Shown piece by piece: positions 36,807 through 45,280 of a DNA stretch of 64,000 bases (positions within the stretch are counted from its first letter, which is position 1; the number at the start of each line of letters is the position of its first letter). The translations under genes and the position numbers were made by a program. Source of the DNA: an uncultured Lachnospiraceae bacterium. Its GTDB lineage: Bacteria; Bacillota; Clostridia; Lachnospirales; Lachnospiraceae. The DNA is taken from assembly GCA_947053345.1 (NCBI GenBank), contig CAMRSM010000004.1, positions 81,254-145,253 on the forward strand. Reading direction: 5' to 3'. Below the pieces are notes generated by a model. It had not been told where the DNA came from and made no database searches. It saw only the letters and a list, made by a program, of their open reading frames with translations.

Positions 36807-37328
36807 TTACCACGCCGCTAACATAACGCTTGCCGCCAGTCCTGACACAGTTGCAAGCAGCGCACCCGGCAATGTCCAGCGGGTTTTGTTAACCTTTGCT
36901 GTCATATAATATACCGAAAGCGTATAAAAGATCGTCTCCGTGCATGACATGGAAATCGAGGCAATACGCCCGATCAGCGAATCTGTCCCGTATTTCTGGT
37001 AGATATCCAGCAAAAGTCCGGTCGCCGCGGAAGAAGAAAACATTTTAACGACGGACAGCGGGATAAGTTCGACGGGAAAGTGTAAAAGCTTTGCCGCGGG
37101 CTGCAGCAAATTCCCCAAAGCATCAAGCGCCCCGGAAGCCCGCAGGATCCCCACCCCCATCATCAGACCCACAAGTGTGGGCAGAATAGAAACCACGGTC
37201 GAGAGCCCTTTCTTTGCCCCTTTCACAAACTCATCGTAAACATTGACTTTCATTAACAGCCCAAAACCGATAATATAAAAAAACAGCAGCGGCATGATGT
37301 AATCGGATAGATAAACAAGAAATCCCAT
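36807..37328 (-). CDS. spmB: Spore maturation protein B-like membrane protein
   Basis: 173 residues with four or five hydrophobic segments and the nucleoside-recognition (Gate) domain pattern: STVVSILPTLVGLMMGVGIL and FSSSAATGLLLDIYQKYGTD, followed by SCTETIFYTLSVYY. In Bacillus SpmA and SpmB are needed for spore-core dehydration. Usually spmA and spmB are adjacent; here the SpmA-like gene is 14 kb away at 51148-51783. GGGGGACATT precedes the ATG. Confidence 0.85.
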   Translation of the reverse strand: MGFLVYLSDYIMPLLFFYIIGFGLLMKVNVYDEFVKGAKKGLSTVVSILPTLVGLMMGVGILRASGALDALGNLLQPAAKLLHFPVELIPLSVVKMFSSSAATGLLLDIYQKYGTDSLIGRIASISMSCTETIFYTLSVYYMTAKVNKTRWTLPGALLATVSGLAASVMLAAW

Positions 37329-37368
37329 AATGTCCCCCGCGCGGGCGTATTCTCATTTATGGATATGC

Positions 37369-38025
37369 TTACCCTGCCGGATTTATGAAGACAATTTTTT
37401 TGAACTGCTCCTTACTTTTCAACGCTTCCCCGAGCATTCCCTTCCGTTTTAATGAAACAAATATGGCGGCTGCCTCCGCCTGGCAATTCAGGGATTTCTG
37501 CGGGTTGAACGCGATATCCGTAAACGCATCGTACTCCATCAGTCTGGCGGCCAGATCATCGTGCAGATATAGCACATTGATATATAACCAATCATAAAAA
37601 TAAGTCTTTGGCTCCGTTTCAAATGCTTCCCCATTTAGAAGGAACCCGACCAATGCACCGCTGTTTTTCAGACGTTCATCTTTTTTCGCGGCTTTTGAGG
37701 ATACTTCCAGCAGATCCACATACGGACCGCCATGTTCAAATACCTTGCCCGCCTGGAACAGCGATTCCACCGAATACTCTTTTCCATTTCCCGCCCGAAC
37801 CGTCAAATGAAAAGCACTCAGCGCTATCCCCAGATCATTTTCGGATTTGCTGGATATCTCCAGAACTTTTTTTTCACTATTTTCCTTCCGATAAGCCTGA
37901 TGTAAGCTGTTGATACATCTTCTTTGTTGTTTGTCCGAAAAGCCGCTGAAAAATTCAAACTCAACATTTTTCCGGACGCAAAAGCGGTCATCCACCGCCG
38001 CTTCAAATACAGGCCTGATTGCCAT
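37369..38025 (-). CDS. NADAR-type protein (DarT1-associated antitoxin family, DUF6977-like), no toxin nearby
   Basis: 218 residues matching the DarT1-associated NADAR group: SLHQAYRKENS, VLEISSKSENDLGIALSAFH, EYSVESLFQAGKVFEHGGPY, DLLEVSSKAAKKDERLKNSG, YDWLYINVLYLHDD and FNPQKSLNCQAEAAAIFVSL. Family members remove ADP-ribose from guanine and so counteract DarT1-type toxins. Neither neighbour (spmB, the PxpB-PxpC fusion) is a DarT ADP-ribosyltransferase, so this is an orphan. GGGGGGCAGC precedes ATG 38025. The family call is good; the role here is inference. Confidence 0.75.
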   Translation of the reverse strand: MAIRPVFEAAVDDRFCVRKNVEFEFFSGFSDKQQRRCINSLHQAYRKENSEKKVLEISSKSENDLGIALSAFHLTVRAGNGKEYSVESLFQAGKVFEHGGPYVDLLEVSSKAAKKDERLKNSGALVGFLLNGEAFETEPKTYFYDWLYINVLYLHDDLAARLMEYDAFTDIAFNPQKSLNCQAEAAAIFVSLKRKGMLGEALKSKEQFKKIVFINPAG

Positions 38026-38148
38026 ATGCTGCCCCCCTGTCCCATAATATCCCGTTCCCTGTTTTATATCCGACCCCGGCACTGCCCCTCACCCGCACAA
38101 ACAATAGGCGGAACACTTTGCAGATCAACCGCCCAGCCCGTTCCGTTT

Positions 38149-40134
38149 TCACACCTCTGCCCTCAAAAACCGCACCGCTACCCCCGGACGCAGTTGTGCG
38201 AGTTTCGGGATATCCGCTTCTGCCACCGTGCCGAATTTTGCGTACCCGCCTGCCACCGGGCGGTCAGAAAGCATGATAATCGGCTTGCCTGCCGGAGAAA
38301 TCTGCACCGCGCCGAACGCAATGCCGTCCGGGACGATCTCCACCCCCGACACCGACATCACGCGCGTGCCGTCCAGCTGGTATCCCGTGCGGTCACAGTT
38401 TCCGGTCAGGCGGTACACCTCACTGAAAAATACCTGCTCTCCCGTCACCGTAAAATATTCTTTCTGCGGTCCTTGGATCACGCGCAGCGTGACGACATCC
38501 TGCGCCCCCGCCGCAACTGCTGCCAAAGACGCTTCCCGCAGATCATCAAAAAATTTCACTTCCTGCGGTTCTAAATCATTTGCTTTTACCTGCGGAACCA
38601 TTTCCCGCATCTTCTCGTTCTGCATCATTTTCACGGCTCCTGCAAAAAGCATGTCCCCTGCCATTAACTTCCGTCCCTGATACCCACCAATACCGCTTGT
38701 TATATGTGTGGAGCGGCTCCCCAAAAACAGCGGCACATCAATCCCACCCAACACCGCCAGATATGCGCGGCATCCGCATTTGGCCGTCCCGAGCGCGACC
38801 ACGTCGCCGCGCCGCAGACAAACCGCCTCATTCATCGGCATAGGCTGCTCATTTTTAAGCGGTCCGACATCCGCCCCGGTCACGGCAATGACCATATCCT
38901 CCCGCACCACAAAGGACGGCCCAAGCATCGTGCACTCCAACACCGCCGCACCGTCCGCATTCCCGACCAGCGCGTTCGCGTACGCGTAGGAGGCGCGGTC
39001 CATCACACCGCTGACAGAAAATCCATATTTCTGGTATCCAACCCTTCCGTAATCCTGTACGGTCGTAAGCATTCCCGGTGTCAGGATCTCAAACTGCCCG
39101 CGCTTTAAAACGTCTGGCTCCACCGCTGCTTTTTTCTGTCTGCGCGGGGATTTTCCGCGGGTCGATGAATTTTCATTTTTATGATTATTCTCCCTGGGAT
39201 GGTTACCTTTTTCCGGGAAAGTACCGTGAGCCGCAGCGTTCGTGTTCTGCCCGCTCTTTCCGAACCCCTCCTTCCCGGCAGATGGTATGGACATCGCGGT
39301 TCCCGGGATCTTTTCTGTCCCCCCGCGCAAAACAGATGTTAGTGATAACCCCATATCCACCACTGTGCGATTCCCCTGCGCCAACCCGGCATCCCTGCCG
39401 TCCGCTTCCACGCCGTTTTTTGTCACACGGCACTTGTATTCGCCAAGTTCAACCATGCGCCGGATATCATAATACTCAAACGAAGAAACCGGCACAAAAC
39501 GCAGGTATTCGCCCGCCTCATACAAAATCGGGCGTTCCCGCCGACTGTCATAAACGGAAACCGGGGTTGCGCCGATAACCCACCAACCGCCATGCGCTTC
39601 CATCGGAAAAATTCCCGCCTGCTCCCCGCGGATGCAGACAGCACCAGCCGGAATCTTCCCATTCCCCCGCTCCGGCTTTGGCAGGATGAGCTTTTCCGCC
39701 AATCCCCCAAGATGCGGAAACCCCGGCAGAAAACCAAACATATAAACGCGGTAATCCCTACCGGAATGCAATCCGGTCAGCTCATCGCCCGAAATCCCTG
39801 CACATGCCGCCACCGATTGGAAATCTGCACCAAAACGCGCGCCGTAGCACACCGGGATCTCAATTACTGTCCGTTCCTCCCCCGTCTTCTCAGACAGTTT
39901 TTTGCAGCGCTCAAATAAAAGTCCCGCAAGCCGTTCCCTCGCAACCTGCTCCGGGTCAAAACATACCAAAATCGAGCGGAACGACGGAACCATGTCCACC
40001 ACGCCCGCAACCGGCTCGCTGATCAGGCTCTCCGCAAGCACCCCGACCTTGTGGTTAACCTTTTCGTGGATGGTCTTCCCAAACTCCACGACCAACGCCG
40101 CATCACCCGCTGTAAGAAATCTTACCTCATCCAT
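38149..40134 (-). CDS. PxpB-PxpC fusion (5-oxoprolinase subunits B and C; KipI-KipA-like)
   Basis: 661 residues. Residues ~1-225 are PxpB/KipI (RFLTAGDAALVVEFG, FGFLPGFPHLGGL, PAGAVCIRGEQAGIFP). Residues ~335-661 are PxpC/KipA (TPGMLTTVQDYGRVGYQKYG, GIGGYQGRKL, TGYQLDG). An Asn/Lys/Ser-rich linker joins them. PxpABC hydrolyses 5-oxoproline to glutamate using ATP; no PxpA (YcsF/LamB) gene is visible here. AAGGGGGAACGGACG precedes ATG 40134. Fusions of B and C are known elsewhere. Confidence 0.88.
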   Translation of the reverse strand: MDEVRFLTAGDAALVVEFGKTIHEKVNHKVGVLAESLISEPVAGVVDMVPSFRSILVCFDPEQVARERLAGLLFERCKKLSEKTGEERTVIEIPVCYGARFGADFQSVAACAGISGDELTGLHSGRDYRVYMFGFLPGFPHLGGLAEKLILPKPERGNGKIPAGAVCIRGEQAGIFPMEAHGGWWVIGATPVSVYDSRRERPILYEAGEYLRFVPVSSFEYYDIRRMVELGEYKCRVTKNGVEADGRDAGLAQGNRTVVDMGLSLTSVLRGGTEKIPGTAMSIPSAGKEGFGKSGQNTNAAAHGTFPEKGNHPRENNHKNENSSTRGKSPRRQKKAAVEPDVLKRGQFEILTPGMLTTVQDYGRVGYQKYGFSVSGVMDRASYAYANALVGNADGAAVLECTMLGPSFVVREDMVIAVTGADVGPLKNEQPMPMNEAVCLRRGDVVALGTAKCGCRAYLAVLGGIDVPLFLGSRSTHITSGIGGYQGRKLMAGDMLFAGAVKMMQNEKMREMVPQVKANDLEPQEVKFFDDLREASLAAVAAGAQDVVTLRVIQGPQKEYFTVTGEQVFFSEVYRLTGNCDRTGYQLDGTRVMSVSGVEIVPDGIAFGAVQISPAGKPIIMLSDRPVAGGYAKFGTVAEADIPKLAQLRPGVAVRFLRAEV

Positions 40135-40260
40135 CGTCCGTTCCCCCTTCTTTTCTGTGGCTTCATGCCCCGCCCCGCATCCGTTCCTCCGGCTCCGGCC
40201 AAGTTCCTGCACCCCTGCTTTTCGGACAGCCGCCTTATAAGCCCGCGCCGTCCCATATAC

Positions 40261-41082
40261 TCAATTTTCCATCAGGCCGCGCAGAAACTTTAAGCTGCCG
40301 TTCAGTTTGTCTGTATCCACCGACCCGTCCTCCCGCACCGACGTGGACTCGATCGTCACGCTTCCCTGATACCCCATCTTCCTAAGATGCGTAAAAAAAG
40401 CCGCGTACTCAATCCCGCCCTCGCCCGGGTGCAGGCTGCGCAGTTTCCCCCACTCCTTATAGCCGCCCGCGTAATCGCTGATATGTACATGCTGCACCGC
40501 TCCTTCCCAGAGCCAATTATAATTCTGCGTGCACGCTTCGCAAAGCTCCTCATGAAACTGCGCAAATTTCACGTCAAATGTAAACGAGATGTCCGGATAC
40601 CTCTCATGCAGCCTCGTTAAATGCTTCAACGGATTCTCCCGGTTGCAGACAACATTCTCCACCGTCAGCAAAAGCCCGTACTGCCCCGCAATATCATTCA
40701 TGACGGCATATTGCGCGATATTATTCTCAATATCCCTGTCGGACGGTTCCCCATCCCAGAGGTGGAACACCAGCTTTTTTGCGCCGATGCGGGCTGCTAC
40801 CTGACAGTTGATCTCAAACAGGCGCGCGGCCTCCGCAAGATCCCCCTCCTCATTGCGGCTGATGGCCGTACCCACCCGCTTTTCCACGTGGAAAACCGGA
40901 AAAGGAAGCCCCATTTCTGCCACCTCCCGCGCCACGCGCTCCCACTCATTATACCACGCGCTGTACATCATGAACTCAAAACCGTCACAGGCAAGCACCT
41001 CCGAAAGCCCTTTCAAAAGACCGTAATCCCTGCCGTTCCTGCTTGTGATCAACGCACCTGTCGAACATAATAAAGATTCCAC
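40261..41082 (-). CDS. Sugar phosphate isomerase/epimerase (AP endonuclease family 2 TIM barrel)
   Basis: 273 residues with a xylose-isomerase-like barrel. Metal ligands are visible in LVFHLWDGEPSD, LLTVENVV, ISFTFDVKFAQFH, VQHVHISDY and VTIESTSV. The substrate is unknown. The start is GTG at 41082, chosen because GGAGGGGG lies six bases before it; the upstream ATG has no such site. It precedes the PxpB-PxpC gene by 126 bases on the same strand. Confidence 0.82.
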   Translation of the reverse strand: MESLLCSTGALITSRNGRDYGLLKGLSEVLACDGFEFMMYSAWYNEWERVAREVAEMGLPFPVFHVEKRVGTAISRNEEGDLAEAARLFEINCQVAARIGAKKLVFHLWDGEPSDRDIENNIAQYAVMNDIAGQYGLLLTVENVVCNRENPLKHLTRLHERYPDISFTFDVKFAQFHEELCEACTQNYNWLWEGAVQHVHISDYAGGYKEWGKLRSLHPGEGGIEYAAFFTHLRKMGYQGSVTIESTSVREDGSVDTDKLNGSLKFLRGLMEN

Positions 41083-41239
41083 TCTGTTCCCCCTCCTTCG
41101 TATATATATCATTTGCTATTTAGAAATTCTTTCCTAAATAATCATATAACAAAGAAGGTAAAATGGCAATATTAAGTATACAGAGAAAGTAAGTTTCTAT
41201 TTCATGGTATGGAAAATAAGACCTTACGCCATTTTTTAT

Positions 41240-41268
41240 TTGCATTACCCTTCTGTCTCTGCTATACT
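41240..41268 (+). promoter_or_regulatory. Promoter of the PIN/NYN gene
   Basis: TTGCAT (41240-41245) and TATACT (41263-41268), 17-base spacer. This gives a leader of about 260 bases. Confidence 0.6.
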
Positions 41269-41357
41269 ATTCGCATCCGGTGCCGTAACAACAAACGAAC
41301 CTGCCCGGTTCTTGGACTACGCAACAGTTATCATAGACGGGCAAAGCAAACGTACCG

Positions 41358-41383
41358 GTCCGGCAGTTCTTAATCTGCCGGAC
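41358..41383 (+). promoter_or_regulatory. Perfect hairpin in the leader of the PIN/NYN gene
   Basis: GTCCGGCAG and CTGCCGGAC pair over 9 bp around an 8-base loop; no T-run follows, so it is not an ordinary terminator. It lies ~150 bases upstream of the start codon. Confidence 0.5.
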
Positions 41384-41535
41384 ATAAATGGGGACGTATG
41401 CTTACAACATAAACAAACGTGCATATAACAATACCACAGTTGCGGGCTATCACGGAAAATTCCTGTCCGCCCGGGTAATGCCGGGATGTATGACAAAGTT
41501 TTCCCATCGTGCGCCGCAGCGGAATGAGAGAAATT

Positions 41536-43005
41536 ATGGCAACCAAAAAAGTATATTTAGTCGATACGGAAAACGTCGGATCAACATGGAAGGATCTGCT
41601 GCCGGTGAAGACGGGTGCTGATCAGATCCTCCTGTTTTTTACGGAAAATTCCCCGTATGTGTCCTACTCGGATCTGCAGATGATACTTCAATTCCCGGAC
41701 CGTTTTGAGATGATTAAGTGCAATCCCGGAAAAAACGGGCTCGATTTTCAGCTGGTGAGCTATCTCGGCTACCTGATGAAAACCGCTACCAAGGCGAATT
41801 ATGTGATTGTTTCAAACGATGGTGGTTTTGATGCTGTCGTGAAGTTCTGGCAGGACCGCGGCATGTCCGTATCAAGGATGAATGTCCATCACGTTTTACA
41901 ACCAAATGCAGGGCAGGCACTGGCAAATGCGCCCGCCCCCGGGACACAGCAGACCTCCGCGCAGCGGCGCAGGGATGTCTCCTCCCAGATCAGAAATGCG
42001 ATCCGCGGGCGTAATCCTCTGCCAAGACGCACGGCAGCAGCTTCCAATAATTCTGCAAAGGATACTTCTTCCGCGGATACTTTATCCGCTGTGCCGAAAG
42101 AAGAAACGGATGCCGTTATGGCAGAAACCGCAAAAAGGCCAGATCCGGGTACGGCTGCCGGAAGCGCGGCAGAGCCGGAGTCCGGCAAAGGCGGCATGGA
42201 AAGCCTTAATACCGGGGCTGTGGATATGGCTGCCGGAACTTGTAAGACAGCCGATGCCGCAGACACAGATTCCGTGGAACCTGCTGCCACGCAAGATTTT
42301 GCTGCAGGGGACAACCCAGACGGTGCGTCCGCTGTCACCACAAAGGGCACAGGGCGGAAAAGAGGACGTAAACCCGCCCAACATGCGGCAGCAAACCGCA
42401 ATCCGTCGCCCGAAGACACAGCACGGGAGAATATCGGTGAAACGCCGGGGGCAGTTCCCTCCGGAAATGACGGTACAGAACTATCAAACGCATCGCCGGA
42501 GACAGGCGTTACATTAACGTCGGAAGCGGCAAACGGCAGTGCGGAAACTCCGGCCCAGGCACCGGAAACAGTGGATGCCGATGCGTCCGCAGCCACAGCG
42601 GCGGACAAGCCCGCAAAAACAACAAGGGCTTCTTCAAAGAAAAAAGCTCCTGCTGCCGCGGACGATACACCGACAGCTTCCAAAGCGCCTGCCAGAAGAC
42701 AGCGCAAGGCTTCCGCCGCTCAGCCGGCACAGCCGGCTGAGCCCGCTGTTTCGGATCCCGAGAATGCAGAGTTGGATTTTTCCAACCTGACGGTATCCGA
42801 AAAAGCTGCCCTCCTGCGGAAATATCTCCCGAAAGAGTTTTCCGAACATCAGGAATCCCTTGATATCATCTCCGATATTATGTTTGGGCATGATACGACA
42901 AACCACCATCAGCTGCACCTTGCTTTCGTCAAAAATTTCGGCGACGAAAAGGGCACCCTGATCTACAAAGCATTCCGCCCGCATTTGGCGGAATTCCGCG
43001 CATAA
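41536..43005 (+). CDS. PIN/NYN-like ribonuclease-domain protein with long Ala-rich linker
   Basis: 489 residues in three parts. Residues ~1-135 form a PIN/NYN-type domain with acidic residues in VYLVDTENVG, GLDFQLVSYLG and VIVSNDGGFD, the usual metal-binding positions. Residues ~140-410 are low-complexity Ala/Thr/Glu/Lys. The last ~75 residues are a small helical domain (LTVSEKAALLRKYLPKEFSE then HQLHLAFVKNFGDEKGTLIY). An RNA-cleaving role is inferred from the fold. GGAATGAGAG precedes ATG 41536. Transcription is divergent from the isomerase gene. Confidence 0.78.
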   Translation: MATKKVYLVDTENVGSTWKDLLPVKTGADQILLFFTENSPYVSYSDLQMILQFPDRFEMIKCNPGKNGLDFQLVSYLGYLMKTATKANYVIVSNDGGFDAVVKFWQDRGMSVSRMNVHHVLQPNAGQALANAPAPGTQQTSAQRRRDVSSQIRNAIRGRNPLPRRTAAASNNSAKDTSSADTLSAVPKEETDAVMAETAKRPDPGTAAGSAAEPESGKGGMESLNTGAVDMAAGTCKTADAADTDSVEPAATQDFAAGDNPDGASAVTTKGTGRKRGRKPAQHAAANRNPSPEDTARENIGETPGAVPSGNDGTELSNASPETGVTLTSEAANGSAETPAQAPETVDADASAATAADKPAKTTRASSKKKAPAAADDTPTASKAPARRQRKASAAQPAQPAEPAVSDPENAELDFSNLTVSEKAALLRKYLPKEFSEHQESLDIISDIMFGHDTTNHHQLHLAFVKNFGDEKGTLIYKAFRPHLAEFRA

Positions 43006-43028
43006 CGCGCAAGAATGGCATCGGATGA

Positions 43029-44609
43029 TCAAAAAGATTCCACGCGCAGGATTTTACCGTCCTTTACTTCAAGGATCTCAGTAGCGACCTTGCGGATAAA
43101 CTCCTCGTCGTGGGATACAAATACCAGCGTTCCCTCGTATTCGGAAAACATAGCCTCAAGCGCCTCGATGGACGGCAGGTCGAGGTAATTGGTCGGTTCG
43201 TCAAGGACGAGGAGATTGACCTGCGAAACAAAGAGCTTGGCGAATGCGAGCTTGATCCGCTCCCCGCCGGAGAGTACTCCGGCGGGCTTTTTCATGTCAC
43301 TCTCAAAAAAGAGGAGGCGCGAAAGTAACGTGCGGGCGACAGATTCTTTTTGGATGCTCACTTCCATCACATTTTCAAGCACAGTCTTCCTGTAATCAAT
43401 CGTGGAAAGATTCTGCTCAAACAGGCCAATGTTCGCCTTTGGTACTACGGAAACCGTCCCCGGTGCAAGCTTACCGCAGATCATATGGAGCAATGTCGTT
43501 TTTCCCGCACCGTTGTCCCCAACAATGGCAACACGGCTGTGGTTCGCAATCCGGAAGGATGCTTCTTTCAAAATTTCCGTACCGTCACCATAGGAAAATG
43601 AGATATTTTCCCCGTGGATCACAATCTTATTTTCCGGCGGGTCGGTAAGCCGGAAATCCGGTCGGATCTTCGGCAGTTCACGCGGTCTTTCCTTTACCTC
43701 CATCGAAGCGATTCGCTGCTGCACATTGGTTGCCGCTTTCTCCATTTTGCGCGCTTTCGCGTCCTTCGGGTGGTGAGAGAGAAAATTGCGCAGCCCCGCC
43801 TCGCGCGGTGACATATTGCGCGGGCGTTTCTCGATCTGCTTTGCGTGTTCTTTTTTTTCCTGATAAACCTTTTCCAAACGGCGCTTCTCCGCGGTATAAT
43901 TTTCATACTCTGTCCATTGCCTTGCGACTGCCGCCTGTTTTTGCTCCAGGTAATCATCATAATTTCCGTCGTAACTGCAGAGCTTTCCATGCTCAAGTTC
44001 AAGGATGCGCGTGCACAGGGAATTTAAGAGCGCGCGGTCATGGCTGACGATGATCATGGTTTCCATGTTTTTCAGCCTGCGTTTTAATATCCCTATCCCT
44101 TTACGGTCAAGATTTGAGGTTGGTTCATCAAGAAATACCAGCGGCTTGTCGCTTGAAAAAACCTGCGCCAGCCGCAGGCGGGTCTCCTCCCCGCCGCTGA
44201 CCGCCTCCGACCAGACCTTATCCTGTATGCGCAAATCGCTGAGCGCCTTGCCGTCAAGCTCATAGCGTTCCGCGAAAGAAAGCGCACTGTGCACAGGGGG
44301 CTGCTCATCCGCCCTGGCAGTTCCTACAAGACCCAGTTCCTCCACCGTGCTATCCGGGGCAGATTCCGATTCACTTCCCTTTGCAAACTGACGGAAATAA
44401 CAAGTATCGCAATAGGTTTTCACGGTTCCCTGATCCGGTGCAAGCTCGCCTGCCAGAATACGTAAAAGTGTTGTCTTACCGGCACCGTTCGCACCGACCA
44501 ACCCGATTTTTTCTCCTTCGTAAATGCTTAGCCGGTCGATGTTGAAAACCTCCCGCTCACCAAATTTTACTTGGATATTTTCTGCTTTTATAAATAATTT
44601 TTCTGACAT
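43029..44609 (-). CDS. ABC-F ribosomal protection protein
   Basis: 526 residues with two ABC domains and no membrane part. Walker A motifs are GANGAGKT (~38-45) and GDNGAGKT. Signatures are VSGGEETRLRLA and LSGGERIKLAFA; Walker B are LVFLDEPTSNLD and LLVLDEPTNYLD. The inter-domain linker (QIEKRPRNMSPREAGLRNF) is of the antibiotic-resistance ABC-F (Vga/Lsa/Msr-like) type, which displaces drugs from the ribosome. ATG 44609 follows AAAAGGAGGATTT. Strong promoter, five-codon reading frame and a hairpin hiding the ribosome binding site lie upstream, which suggests drug-induced expression. The drug class cannot be read. Confidence 0.88.
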   Translation of the reverse strand: MSEKLFIKAENIQVKFGEREVFNIDRLSIYEGEKIGLVGANGAGKTTLLRILAGELAPDQGTVKTYCDTCYFRQFAKGSESESAPDSTVEELGLVGTARADEQPPVHSALSFAERYELDGKALSDLRIQDKVWSEAVSGGEETRLRLAQVFSSDKPLVFLDEPTSNLDRKGIGILKRRLKNMETMIIVSHDRALLNSLCTRILELEHGKLCSYDGNYDDYLEQKQAAVARQWTEYENYTAEKRRLEKVYQEKKEHAKQIEKRPRNMSPREAGLRNFLSHHPKDAKARKMEKAATNVQQRIASMEVKERPRELPKIRPDFRLTDPPENKIVIHGENISFSYGDGTEILKEASFRIANHSRVAIVGDNGAGKTTLLHMICGKLAPGTVSVVPKANIGLFEQNLSTIDYRKTVLENVMEVSIQKESVARTLLSRLLFFESDMKKPAGVLSGGERIKLAFAKLFVSQVNLLVLDEPTNYLDLPSIEALEAMFSEYEGTLVFVSHDEEFIRKVATEILEVKDGKILRVESF

Positions 44610-44614
44610 AAATC

Positions 44615-44634
44615 CTCCTTTTGCAAAAAAGGAG
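44615..44634 (-). promoter_or_regulatory. Hairpin that can hide the ABC-F ribosome binding site
   Basis: CTCCTTTT and AAAAGGAG pair over 8 bp around a 4-base loop, and the AGGAG of the ribosome binding site is inside the stem. Confidence 0.6.
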
Positions 44635-44950
44635 ATTACCGGACAAACAGAATTTGCTATCCGCACAAAAATTTTGTTCATACCCGGAGTACGGACAAAA
44701 AAAGCCAGGGCAAAAACATGTTCTGTGGATAGATGTGGAACGGCACAAAAAAATGCATCCAGATAAGGCATTGGCCAAGTAATATTCGATAATCTCCAAT
44801 ATCACAGAAATGAAAGAAACCAGCAAAAACCAAGTACACCAACAAACCAAATGCTTAAATGACATGAATCAGGCGTTGTGCACTGCTTTCCCGCATCAAA
44901 GAATGCGGATTACGGTTCTATTTTCCTGTGAAGTTACAACGGGTTGAAAA

Positions 44951-44968
44951 TTACCAAATATTTATCAT
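44951..44968 (-). CDS. Five-codon leader reading frame (MINIW) ahead of ABC-F
   Basis: ATG at 44966-44968 follows AAAGGTGG at seven bases and reads MINIW, then TAA. It lies 340 bases upstream of the ABC-F start and about 60 bases downstream of the promoter. Very short translated leaders are typical of drug-inducible ABC-F genes, where ribosome stalling relieves attenuation. Confidence 0.55.
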   Translation of the reverse strand: MINIW

Positions 44969-45033
44969 TCTTCGACCACCTTTCAGAAATTCCGCAGATA
45001 TCGGATCGCTTAGAATGCGTCTGCGGTAAGTTT

Positions 45034-45062
45034 ATGATAAGGGATAAAAAGAAAAATGTCAA
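45034..45062 (-). promoter_or_regulatory. Strong promoter for the ABC-F gene
   Basis: TTGACA (45057-45062) and TATCAT (45034-45039) on the minus strand, 17-base spacer. It gives a leader of about 420 bases. Confidence 0.75.
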
Positions 45063-45280
45063 GCCGCAAACTTGAATTTGAAGTAATTCCGTTCGATGCC
45101 TGGCAGATCCTTTACTTTGTGAAAATAAGGCAGCATTATTCTAATTTCCCGCCTTAAGCATTATGACGATCAGAGGACGGACAACCGCCCCCTTTTCTTC
45201 TTTCCGTTTTACCGCTTAAGTCCGCCCACTCAATGTTCATACATCCATGCGGTTATCCTTCTCCGGTTCGCCATTCTGTT

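Noticed and set aside
41889..42707. 272-codon minus-strand frame across the PIN/NYN linker
   Set aside because: It mirrors the Ala-rich low-complexity linker; composition explains its openness.
44557..44865. 102-codon minus-strand frame overlapping the ABC-F start
   Set aside because: No ribosome binding site, no family; it covers the regulatory leader and conflicts with the ABC-F frame.
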